NCBI GenBank assembly: GCA_000442125.1
Contig: KE546966.1
Location: 2,219,471 to 2,283,470 of the forward strand
Origin: Opeltia flavorubescens
Taxonomy: Eukaryota; Ascomycota; Lecanoromycetes; Teloschistales; Teloschistaceae
DNA length: 64,000 nucleotides
Reading direction: 5' to 3'
Under the pieces are notes generated by a model that was not told where the DNA came from, did no database searches, and saw only the letters and a program-made list of their open reading frames with translations. The first letter of the stretch is position 1. Every line of letters begins with the position of its first letter. The translations under genes and the position numbers were made by a program. Below are positions 13,770-24,132 of this stretch, one piece after another.

Positions 13770-16700
13770 AAACTTTATAAATAATATAATCCTCTCTATT
13801 AGTTAATATTTTTTTTAATATTATATTATTTTTTATTAAAAACGTTTTTAATATTAAAAACTATTATATATATTTTTAATCTAATATTATTTCTTTTATT
13901 AGAATACCTTTTTTTTTTATAATAATCGATTTTATAGATTATAACTAACTATTTCTAACCGGTATAATAAATACTTCTTTAAATCTATTTTATATCTATA
14001 AATTTACTTTAAATTTCCGTAAATATAATAATAAATAATTATACTAGAATTATACCGGTACCTAACGCCTTAAAAAAAGTATAAAAAATATAATAATTAT
14101 TATTTTATATCCTTTTTCTAATTTTTTTAAACTTTATTAAAAGTACTAATCTATCTATTTATTTTATAATAATATAATAAATAATCGCCGATATTTCGAA
14201 TTTATAATTATTAATAATCTATAAATATAATTAAAAATACTATTTCGTTTAAAAAAATATAAAAAATAATATAAAAAAAATATAAAGAAAAAAAATTATA
14301 AAAAAAATAAATATATTAATATTACTATCGCTATAATAAAAAACTAGTTCCGATAAATTAAAACGTTAGTTTTCTTCTAATACGCCTTTTTAATAATATC
14401 TACTAAATAAATAAACTTCGGTAAATAACTAGAGGGATATTCTAGAGCTATATATAATAGTAACTTTTTTAAAAAAATAGTACGACTGTATATATAATTA
14501 TTAAAGAATTTAATTACTAAAAATCTTTTTTTAATATTAGAATCTAATATCTAGAATTTAGTAAAATAAAGGATCGAAACTAATAGTTATATTTATTTAA
14601 TAGCTATATTAATTAAAATAAAATCGAAATTTATATAATAAAAACTAGGGTATTAATTTTTATTTAATTATTATTATACTTTTTATTAATTAGCTAGATT
14701 TTAATTTAATTCTATTTATTATAAATTTAAAAAATAGGTTATATTTATATAATATTTATTTAAAAAATCGGTATATTTATTTAATATAAATTATCTATTT
14801 TATAAATTATAAAATTCGTAAATAAATTATTAAATTCGATATAAAAAATTTTAAACTTTTTTTTACCGTTTTTTATTATTTTTTTATTTACCTTTTTAAA
14901 TAATTTAATAAAATTATCTAATTAGTTTAAATATAGACTATAAAAATTAAATATATAATTATTTTTATTATAATCTTTAATAATATAGTTTTAAAAAGTC
15001 GTTAAAAGTTTAACGAAATTATTTAAAATAATTTAATTAATATTCTAAAAAAATCTATAAAATATAATAAAGTATTATTATATAATTTATATTTATTATA
15101 AATAATTATCTAGATTCTATTTTTAAAATTTTTTATTTTTTAGAATTTATTTACTAAAATCTAAACTAAATTTAAAGCCGAGATAAACTAATACTATAAT
15201 TTTTTTTTTTTTTATATAAAATTTATTATTTATAGAAATATAAAAAATTAAAAACTTTATTAATATAATTAATAAACGATTTTAATATAATAAAAAGAAT
15301 ATATTAATTTTAACCGTTTTTAATCTCTTTATTAAATAATTAGTTAATATTTAAAATTGTACTTTTTAATAGCGATTATAATATAATCTAATTCTTATAA
15401 ATATAATAAGATTTTTTAATTATTAAAATTATTAAACTCGAATCTTTTAAATTATTATAATAAATAATTAATTTAGAAGTTTATAATAACTATTTTATTA
15501 TTTTTAACTATTCTTTTTTTTAATTATTAATAAGCCCTTTTTTATTAATAATTAGTAGCTAGTTAAATTATAAATACTTTTAATTATAAAAAAATTAGAA
15601 AAGTATTTTTTAAATTATCTCGTTTATCGGCTTTTAAAATATTATACCGTCGATACCGATTTATAGGAAATAAATATTAAAAAAAAACGATTTTTAATTA
15701 AAACTTTTATAATTAAAAATTTTATCGATTTAAATTATATTTAAAAACTATTTTAAAAGCTTTTATATTTAAATAATAAAAGTAAATTATTAAAAATAAT
15801 TTATTAGTATAGGTATTATAACTATTTTTCTTCTAATTTTTTTTTTAATATCCTTTTAATAAAACTCGGCTTATTTTAATTTTATATTATATTACTTTAA
15901 TAAAATAATTAAAAATAAAAATTATAATAGTTTTAAAAATCTATATTATAATTAAATTAATAGAATTTTTAAAACTTTTATTAATTAATTAAATTATACC
16001 TTTTCGTATTCTAGAATATTAATTAAATTATCTTCTAGTTTATCCTTTCGCGCTTAAATATAAAGGATAAAAATAATAAAAAACTAGTTCTATTAAAATT
16101 TAATTTTAAATTTAAATATTTAAATAATAGCTTTAATTATTCTTTAATTCAAATCTTTTATTAAATAATTTAATAGATTATAGAAATAATAGAATAAAAC
16201 TCGTTATTTAAATATATATTTATAAAAACTAATATTAAAAAATAATATAAAACTATAATAAATTAATAATACGGCTACTCGCTTTTAATAAAAAAATAAT
16301 ATATATACTTTAATAGTATTTATTTAATTAATATTATTAAATTTTATAATATTAGCCGCGGGTATACCTTTTTTTATTAATATTCTTTTAGCTTTCTTTT
16401 TTAATATTATTTTATTTTTAAAATCGGACGCTATTTTATAATTTTTTTTAAAAGCTAAATTATTCTTTTTTTTATTTATTTAAAATCTTTTATATTTTTT
16501 TTTATCTATTTACTTTTTATTTAAATCTAATATAAAATAATTGTATTTTTAATTTAATATTAAAACGGATTTTAATTTAAATAAAAAGTTCGTTTATAAA
16601 CTAGCTATTATTAAATACTAGAATTATAAAGAAAAAAATACTAAAAAAAAAATAATAAAAGGGAATATATTAAAAAAACTATATTATTAAAATAAATAAT

Positions 16701-19010
16701 TGCTATAAAATAGGTAAATAAAAATTAATATAGTAGTAAAAAATAGAATTATTATTAGATTTAAATTTAATTATTATAGATTTATAATTAATATAATAGG
16801 TTTATATAATAATTTATTATAGATTGCGATTAGTATTAATACGCTTTAATTATATATTAATATTAAAATTTTAATAAAAATCGGTTTTTATAATTTTAAA
16901 ATTTTTTATTTAAATTTAATAAATATTTTTAAAACGGATATACTAGAATATTAAAATTTAATAAATAGGAAACGGATCGTTTATCTCTTATATAAAATAA
17001 AAAAAGTTATATATTTTTTAATTATTAAAACTAGTAATTAAAAATATTTATTTAATATATATTATTAAAGTTTTTAAAAAAAAGTTTATTCCTAATATAT
17101 TTAATATAATTAAATATATTAAAAGCGCGAATATCGCTTTTATTAAAATATAAAATAATAAAACGGGATTTAAAAAAAAATTTATACCCGAATTACTTTT
17201 TTTTTTTTTTTTATTTTATTTATTTTTATACTTCTAATTATATTATTAAATATAGTAATTCTATTATTATTAAATTATAAAAAAACGGTTAACTCTAAAG
17301 CTAAAAATATAAAAGGATAACGGTTAATAAATAGCTATAAAAATTCTTTAATTTTATTCTTTATATCTCGAAAGTTAATAATATAAAAATAAATTATAAA
17401 CTATTTAATAATATTATTTTTAATATTATTTTAAATTTTATTATTAATCCCGAGTTTATATTAAATCTATTTAATTATTTAATTAACCGGCTTTTTTAAT
17501 AAATTAAATAAATTCTAATCGATTAATTTTAAAACTATTATATTTATATATTAAAATAAATAAAATAGAAATAAATTAAAAATAAATAAAATAGAGATAA
17601 ATTAAAAAATTAAATTAATTAGTTAAATAAAAAGGTTAATTTATAATATAATCTTATAATAAACTAAATTAAAAAAATAAATTAGAAAAAATTTTAAAAT
17701 AAATTATATAAATAAATTATTTATATTAATTTTTTTATAAAAAGTTATTAAATTTATATTATATTTTATAAATTTTTCTTTTAATATAATTTATAACTAT
17801 TTATTCTATAATTTTTTATATAATATTTAAAGTTTATTATTCTAATTTCTTTATATAAAATATCTAATAATTACCCTTTTTACTTTTTCTACTAATACTT
17901 TATATATAGTATTAAAAACCGGCCTTTAATTAAATATTAAATAGATATTTTATTTTTTTATTAAATATTATATAAATTATTCTAGTTTATTATTATTATA
18001 AACTATTAAATTAAATTATAAATAGTTAAATATCTAATTTTAAAAATAGTAATTTAAAAAAGTCGGAGAAAATTTTTTAAAAAAATATATTAATAAAAGA
18101 TATAATAAGTATTATTAATTAAAATAAAATATAAAATAAAAAAAATATTAATTATAGGATATTTAATTATAAAGCCTATATTAATTAGTTTATTAATAGT
18201 ATTATAATTCAAATCGCTAATTTTATTTATATACGTCGGTAAAACGAGAAACGATTTCTGGGCGCCCCGAGCCAGCCAAAATCCTAGGGGCCAGGGGTCT
18301 ACAAACCAGGCCCTATAACACCCGGGGCTAACGCGCTACCGCCCGGGGTCCGCCCGGGGCCGCCGGGGCCAACCTAAGAACGTTATAGGCGCCCCGGGCG
18401 TCTTCTACAGCGGCTAGCGCTTATTAGTAGAAAAATTTTAAAAATTAAAAAGATTTTTAATAGTAGTAACTAGTTATATTAATATATAGCTTATTTTAAC
18501 GCCTATAATAATCGGGGGAATTAATACGCGTATAAAATTTAGTTAAATCGCTCGAAAAAAATATTTATATTTAATTAGCGTGGATATCTATANCGCTAGA
18601 NCTTTAGCGAGGTANAAGCGGGGTAAAAGAACTTTTAAAAATTCGGATATAACGGATTTAGCGCTAGTTTATAACGCTAAAATTTTAAAAAAATTAAAAA
18701 CGATTTTTTATTAATTTTATTAGTTTTTTTTTATAATATTTTTTTACTAATAATAGATTAGATTAGGGCTAGCCCCGGGCTAATCTATAATATATTTTAA
18801 CGCTAATATCTAGCCCGGGGCCGCCGGGGCTAAAAAATCGACTAGTTATTTGCCCGGGGCCAAGGGGCCAGTTTCCCGTTTTACTAACGTAGGCGGTTAT
18901 AAAAAAGTAAAATTAATTTAAAAATAAAATCTTTTATAATATAATATTAAAATTCGATAATATTATTTAAAAGTAATTTTTATATATTAATAATATATAG
19001 TTTAAATAAA
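13770..19010. mobile_element. Degenerate element copy B (RIP-mutated, with insertion)
   Basis: This is the second copy of the element described at about 8,850-13,260, in direct orientation. It is about 0.65 kb longer because a GC-rich inverted-repeat-ended segment interrupts it at 18,239-18,884. On either side of that insertion the sequence resumes the copy A order: TTTTATTTAT then, after the insertion, AGGCGG-TTATAAAAAA, where copy A reads TTTATAAAGGCGGATATAAAA near 13,130-13,150. All coding capacity is lost. Limits are approximate. Confidence 0.6.
18239..18884. mobile_element. GC-rich non-autonomous DNA-transposon-like insertion (646 bp)
   Basis: The left end reads GTAAAACGAGAAAC (18,239-18,252) and the right end, read on the other strand, GTAAAACGGGAAAC (18,871-18,884): 13 of 14 positions match. 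Flanks ATACGTCG and TAACGTAG share an ACGT core and could be a mutated 8-bp target duplication (5 of 8 match). The unoccupied site is visible in the sister copy near 13,131-13,142, which fixes the limits. Subterminal regions carry repeated CCCGGGG and GCCGGGGCC motifs at both ends, while the centre is partly AT-rich. No transposase frame is seen, so it would need a partner in trans. An 8-bp duplication would suit a hAT-like mobiliser; that is inference. Three ambiguous bases lie at 18,593, 18,601 and 18,615. Confidence 0.65.
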
Positions 19011-19394
19011 TAAAAAAATAAAGCTAGTTTAAAAATAAAAAATATTCGATTATAAAGTATTTTTCGATTATACAATACTATTTAATAATTATTCTAAATA
19101 AAATTATAAAATTAGCTAACTTATAATAAATTAAATTAATTATAGTAAAAAACTATTTAAAATAACTTATAAACGTTTTTAAATATTTATTACAAATTAA
19201 TTTAATACTTTTGCGATAAATCGCTTATACTTTTACTGATATATATATACTCTATAGGTTATAAGCTCTCTTTTCTATATAGAACTACCTAGCCAATTCC
19301 ACGAAATTGTTGTGTGTAGAGGCGGCGAGTGAAAACGCCCAGACCGGTCAAGCTTTATAAAAACGCTAATAGCCACAGGCACTAGCTCGGAGCT

Positions 19395-19498
19395 GCCACG
19401 CGGAGTAGAAAATAGTTTGCACACAATGCCGCTTAATGCCGCTTATTTGGTAGGGCGGAGATCATTTGGTGTGCAAACTATTTTCTACTCCGCGTGGC
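19395..19498. repeat. Perfect 30-bp inverted repeat with 44-bp spacer
   Basis: Bases 19,395-19,424 (starting GCCACGCGGAG) are the exact reverse complement of 19,469-19,498. The 44-bp spacer contains a perfect direct duplication of AATGCCGCTT at 19,425-19,434 and 19,435-19,444. No clear target duplication flanks it. It ends 73 bp before the ATG of the ornithine cyclodeaminase-like gene, so it could lie in that gene's promoter or be transcribed as a hairpin in its leader. It may be a tiny foldback/MITE relic at the edge of the RIP block. Confidence 0.95.
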
Positions 19499-19571
19499 TG
19501 CCTCTGTGTTGTACAGGATCGTCACTGCATAACACTCTTTAGGTTGCTATCCGAGCTTGTACAACGTCAAG

Positions 19572-20918
19572 ATGCCTCTAACGGTTCTCTCAGATTCAGA
19601 TATCCGCTCATTGCTCTTCTCATTGAGTCGCGAAGACGTTGTTGCTCTTCAAGAAAACCTTGCAGAAGCTCTTCATGAATATTCAACTGGAACTCAAGAA
19701 ACGACAGGATGCTGCCATTCCAATCAACCCCAGCGCATTTCCATCCCGGCGACCAACAACCAGACTACTCTTTTCATGCCCGCCAGCACGAGCACGAGTC
19801 GGGGCATCAAGATTGCTACTCTAGCCACCGTCCCCGAGCCAAAGCAGCATAATGGGAGTATGGCATCTATCTACTCTACCACCTCCACGGCCTCTACAAC
19901 AAGCTCTGCCAGCGCTACAAGCATCCCAGCTTCGCCGGGAAAGCCAGCAACACCAACATCTCAAATGTCCAATCTCTCTCTGGCACCTTCCGCCGGCACA
20001 AATAATTCGGTGACAAGCTCCCAATCCACCAATCCCATCGGCTCCCTCACCCTCCTCACCGCATCTGGCAAACCCTACGGCTTCCTCGCCGCCGCAGAGC
20101 TCACTGCCTTTCGCACCGCCCTCGCCGCAACCATAATCTTCAACCGCCGCAGCAGCGTCCACACCATCGCTGTCTTCGGCGCCGGCGCCCAAGCCCTCTG
20201 GCACATCCGTCTCGCCCTGCTTTTCCGCGGCCCAGAGATCCACCACGTGCACATCATAAACCGGAACTTCGCCCGCGCCCGCCAACTCATGACCGACATC
20301 TACACCTCCCCCGAATGGGAACATCTCCGAAAACCAAACGACAAGATCGATTTCAGCATCGTGAGCAACGAATACGGAGAATACAACCGGTTGGTGAAAG
20401 AACATGTCCGTCGTTCCGATGTCATATTCTGCTGCACACCTAGCACTACGCCTCTGTTTCCGCCGGAATACCTCACTAGCACTGAGGGGAGGAAGAAAGG
20501 GCGTTATGTCAGTGCGATTGGGAGTTATCGCCAGCATATGATTGAGTTGCATCCGGATATTATACGCCAAGCTGTTGCGCCGGAGCATAAACATCATCAT
20601 CACAGACATGCGCAAAAGGGCGGTGTCATTGTCGTAGACTCCCTCTCTGCGTGTATGAAGGAGGCAGGCGAGGTCAAGCAAGCGGGCTTGACTCCAGAGC
20701 AACTCGTTGAGATTGGGGAGTTACTTATGGTGAAGAAGGCGGCGCTGAAGGAGATTGCGGAAGGTGGAGAGGGGGAAGTGGGATTGAAGAAGTGGTTGCA
20801 GGGTGGGAATGTTATCTATAAGAGTGTGGGGCTGGGGTTGATGGATATTTGTGTGGGGGAGGATTTGGTGATGTTGAGTCGAGAGCGGGGGGTGGGGAAG
20901 ACGGTTGAGGGCTTTTGA
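19572..20918 (+). CDS. Ornithine cyclodeaminase / mu-crystallin family protein
   Basis: Single exon of 448 residues. I start at the ATG at 19,572, because MPLTVLSDSDIRSLL is the family's usual beginning. Visible features are the substrate-side start with ALHEYSTGTQ and LFMPAST, and a Rossmann NAD(P)-binding loop VFGAGAQA near residue 200 followed by the HVHIINRN strand. Members catalyse NAD-dependent reactions such as ornithine to proline plus ammonia, or reduce ketimines; the substrate here cannot be read from sequence. The loop around residues 75-130 is low-complexity, rich in Ser and Thr, and longer than in bacterial enzymes. It is the first gene after the RIP block, with a 30-bp inverted repeat just upstream, but codon use looks normal and the frame is intact. 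Confidence 0.85.
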   Translation: MPLTVLSDSDIRSLLFSLSREDVVALQENLAEALHEYSTGTQETTGCCHSNQPQRISIPATNNQTTLFMPASTSTSRGIKIATLATVPEPKQHNGSMASIYSTTSTASTTSSASATSIPASPGKPATPTSQMSNLSLAPSAGTNNSVTSSQSTNPIGSLTLLTASGKPYGFLAAAELTAFRTALAATIIFNRRSSVHTIAVFGAGAQALWHIRLALLFRGPEIHHVHIINRNFARARQLMTDIYTSPEWEHLRKPNDKIDFSIVSNEYGEYNRLVKEHVRRSDVIFCCTPSTTPLFPPEYLTSTEGRKKGRYVSAIGSYRQHMIELHPDIIRQAVAPEHKHHHHRHAQKGGVIVVDSLSACMKEAGEVKQAGLTPEQLVEIGELLMVKKAALKEIAEGGEGEVGLKKWLQGGNVIYKSVGLGLMDICVGEDLVMLSRERGVGKTVEGF

Positions 20919-21568
20919 AGGTTGGATGTGATGGCGTTCCGGGGCTTGGACAGGCTGAGTAGGGGATGGATGTTATAAGAATGGTCACGAATGCATTACT
21001 ATGGTGATGAAGGTGACAGAGACAGCTATAGTCTATGAATAAGGCTCGACACAATTTATAATGATACCCTTTCAGACAGCGTTCGCGCTTGACCTTTATA
21101 GTGTCTAGGCTCTTATGTTCCATCATTATGACATGCAACAACATCCTCCTGTTCCGTCCCGTCAACCGTGGTATCGTGTTCCTCTATTCCACCGAGTCAA
21201 GCAACGGCGACACTGGCCACATACGGTATTTCCATACCTCGACTTTGCACCGTTAACACTAGCGCAGTCAATTCGCACCAACAGATCGACTTGCCACAAG
21301 CGATATTATATGCCTACCCTCTGATAGTCACTGTGCGAAGCCACATTGCGGCACTCACTCTGCGAAGGATCACCGGGCGAAAAGCAAGGTTTCCTCGGGA
21401 ACGTCGACATAACATCCTATCTTAGGACGCCTTGTCGTTCCCCCACCATCGACCATCGGTGCTTCAAGAGCCCTCAAACGCTCGCTCAAATCAAGGTCGG
21501 CACCCCATGACTGCGTTCGAGCAATCTCAAATGCGTCAAAACATTTCCCATCGCGGCAGATACTCCTT
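20919..21568. other. Intergenic, convergent 3' ends
   Basis: About 650 bp between two converging genes (ornithine cyclodeaminase-like and PTH2). I see 3'-UTR-like sequence and short chance frames only, with no conserved motif or RNA gene. Confidence 0.5.
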
Positions 21569-22364
21569 TCACAGCAGCTTCAACCCTCCTGTGACTTTAT
21601 CAACCACACTCTTCGGTCCCGGGCCAACACCAAGGACCGTAGCGCTCCCGCTCGCAATCTGCGTTCTCCCCGCATCATGTATGATCTGTGCGCATAGCCC
21701 CAGGCTCAAAGCTTGCGCTTGCAGTGTCTCTAGCTCATCTTCGTTCTTGGCTTGCACGACGACTTTTGCCTGGCCCATGCGCTCCCATTGTTTGAGGACT
21801 GGGTTTAGGGACATGGGGAAGATGTTGGAGAGGGTGCGGTAGCAGGCGAGGGTTGCGTGGGAGCATTGGGCTGCGATTTTGCCTGTTGGGGGAGGAGGTT
21901 TCAGTTTTCTATCATGGATGCGGGAGAAGAATTGTGGGGGGTTGTGTTCGAATCAGCGTACCTTTGCCCATTCCCAAATCTGTTCTTACGACGAGGACTA
22001 GCTTGCATTCTTCTCTATTCCCCTCGAAGGTGTTCAGGTCGCCTTGCTTCTGGCCCAGTGCTTCCTCATCTTCGCTGCTGTCCTTTGATGACTCCTCGCT
22101 CTCGATACCGAGATCTGCTCCTCTGATCTGCTTGAAGACTTCTTCGTCGGAGCTATCTGGGTGTATGGTGACGTCGTAACTGTTCGGCCAGCTCTTCTTG
22201 GGTTTCTTCGCTTTACTTTTGTTGGTAGATTGGGCGGAGCCAAAGAGTCCTAGAGACGAGCCTTGGCCGATGAAGTAGCCTAAGGCTACGGCGAGGATGG
22301 CAGTCGCGACGACGATGGAAGTAGTAGAAGGAGGGGGTCGATCCATGCCTGGAGTTGAAGACAT
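21569..22364 (-). CDS. PTH2: Peptidyl-tRNA hydrolase 2 (PTH2/Bit1 family)
   Basis: Two exons, 22,364-21,962 and 21,882-21,569, with a 79-nt intron (GTACGC...CAACAG); 238 residues. The enzyme releases the peptidyl group from tRNA that has dropped off ribosomes. The C-terminal catalytic domain contains LVVRTDLGMGKGKIAAQCSH (the intron splits the second Gly of GKG), with the family His near residue 143, and ends in VLGVGPGPKSVVDKVTGGLK. The N-terminus carries a hydrophobic segment at about residues 17-33 and then a Lys/Glu-rich linker, like the membrane-anchored fungal and animal forms, which sit on mitochondria or ER. It is divergently transcribed from the Mnn11-like gene across a 371-bp shared promoter. 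Confidence 0.9.
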
Positions 22365-22735
22365 GTCGACAAGCCGCGGACAACGAATAGTTATTAGGAA
22401 GAAAGATCATAGTGCAGTTTCGGCACTTGTTGGACGTGTATCTTTTTTGGCCTCATAGGGCTGAGAACGACATCATATCCGTGCTAAACTCCTTTTACGG
22501 GCACACGTCCAACAGTATTTCCATAACGCAATTATAACTTCGAAGTACCATTGCCGCAGCTAGATCCTTCGTACGCGTAAGCTGAGCATGCATACTATTG
22601 CAGAGATATAGCATTACAACGTTAGAATCATTGTCCAAGCCAAAGCTCCAACATTTAAGCAAATCAACCGTCAATAATCCTCTGGCGAGATTTCCGCAAA
22701 GGGAGCTTTCGAGCTCCCAATAGCTATCTCCGACA
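22365..22735. promoter_or_regulatory. Shared divergent promoter region
   Basis: These 371 bp separate the start codons of the PTH2 gene (minus) and the Mnn11-like gene (plus), so the region must hold both promoters. I recognise no specific operator. Confidence 0.5.
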
Positions 22736-23834
22736 ATGCATGGCGTGTTACCTCCCCGTAAGACCTCTCACCCAACTCCATATGGCGCACGACGGTCCGG
22801 TTTCTCAGCACAACGGCGAAGGCAGCTCCAGCTAGGCGCAATGATAGGGGGTGCGGTGCTATTCTTCTTTCTAATATTACCCCGTCTATTCGGATCTTCA
22901 AGCGAGCGGATACCAGCAGGGACACCAGAGGTAGTGGTTGTAACACTTATAGACGAAGAGCACATGAGTAAAGGATACATTGAGAAAATTCAGGAGAACA
23001 GGAGATATTACGCATCAAAACATGGTATAGAACCCCATCATATGCGGAATTCTAGATTTTTGCCAAAGAAGGGAGGACAGTGCTGACAAGAGTATTTTCT
23101 TTCTCATAGGATACACAACCTTCTTCCCCAACGTCACAGACTACAACATCGGCGACTCCCCCCGAAGCTGGGCCCTCGTCCCCGCCCTCCGCCACGCCCT
23201 CACCGTCCACCCGCACAGCACATACTTCTTCGCTCTCTCCCCCCACGCCCTGATCATGAACCCCAGCATAAACCTCAAATCCCACATCCTCGAGAAGAAG
23301 AAACTCGAATCTCTGATGCTAAAGGACAGGCCTGTCGTACCTCCCGACAGCGTGATCAAGACATTTGGGAACCTCAAGGGCGATCGCATTGACCTTATCT
23401 TGACACAGGATGGTGAGGGTTTGTGTCAGGGGAGCTTTATTTTGAGGAGAGGGGAGTGGGCGAGGTTCTTTTTGGATACGTGGTTTGATCCGCTGTATCG
23501 GAGTTATAATTTTCAGAAGGCGGAGGGGCATGCTTTGGTATACCTCTACGCCTTTTTTTCTACTCCATCATGATCATTGCTGACGAGTAACTCATCTTAG
23601 GAACATATCGTCCAGTGGCACCCTACAATCCTCACCAAACTTGCCCTCGTACCTCAACATCTCCTTAACAGCTACAGCGTTGATATCTCTAGTCGCGGAG
23701 GGAAAGACGTCATGTACAAAGAGGGCGAATTCGTGACTCGGTTGGTGGGTTGTGAGTTGGATCAGAACCGGGATTGCGAGAAGGAATTTGAGCCGTTCTA
23801 TGAGAAGTGGAGGCGCTCAGTAGGACTTTCCTAG
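22736..23834 (+). CDS. Golgi alpha-1,6-mannosyltransferase subunit, Mnn11/Mnn10 type (GT34)
   Basis: Three exons, 22,736-23,024, 23,110-23,537 and 23,601-23,834 (introns of 85 and 63 nt, both with TGCTGAC branch sites); 316 residues. It is a type II Golgi protein with a short basic cytoplasmic tail, a membrane anchor at about residues 35-50 and a lumenal GT34 domain. The domain shows EVVVVTLIDEEHMSKGY, ENRRYYASKHGY, the conserved GSFILRRGEWARFFLDTWFD and HIVQWHPTILTKL. In yeast, Mnn10 and Mnn11 sit in the M-Pol II complex, which extends the alpha-1,6 mannan backbone. The usual DxD metal site before the ALIM strand is replaced by ALSPHALIM, so I favour a Mnn11-like, possibly non-catalytic, subunit. 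Confidence 0.8.
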
Positions 23835-24132
23835 AGTGAACGAAAAACGAGTGTTCGGTAATTACTTCTATGAGCGTGATAAGGCGCTGGCGCAACTAGA
23901 GCCTCTTATGGCTGGGAATTATTCGATGATGGAGTTTTGTGGTATGAATGAAGATCATCATTCAGAATAATACCCGAGAAGAAGTTTTTGGACAGTGGGC
24001 TAGTACTCATGTACAGCTGCAGCAATGGAAAATCGCGTCAAGCAAATGAACTTGTTCAATTAATGTATTATTAATAATTGAACTCTTCATCTCTTTAGCC
24101 CCAAGCACCCCTTCATCAACCAAAAGAATATT

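Larger units (their letters stand above)
1..19190. repeat. AT-rich RIP-mutated transposon block
   Basis: The whole stretch is extremely AT-rich and has no open reading frame of useful length. CpA and TpG are almost absent, TpA is very frequent, and CpG islets such as ccgg, tcgc and cgcg persist. This pattern is what RIP (C to T at CpA on both strands) leaves in repeated DNA of Pezizomycotina. CpA returns at about 19,190-19,300, where gene space begins. Inside the block I can resolve small tandem arrays, two diverged copies of one long element and one GC-rich insertion, all listed separately. I cannot assign the remaining sequence to a transposon family because the coding capacity is destroyed. 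There is one ambiguous base at 10,626 and three between 18,593 and 18,615. Confidence 0.9.

Noticed and set aside
19821-20702. 293-codon open frame on the minus strand
   Set aside because: It is the antisense of the well-recognised ornithine cyclodeaminase-like gene, has low-complexity composition and no known domain.
21168-21425. Plus-strand frames downstream of the ornithine cyclodeaminase-like gene
   Set aside because: No start context, domain or splice continuity; they lie in a 3' intergenic region.
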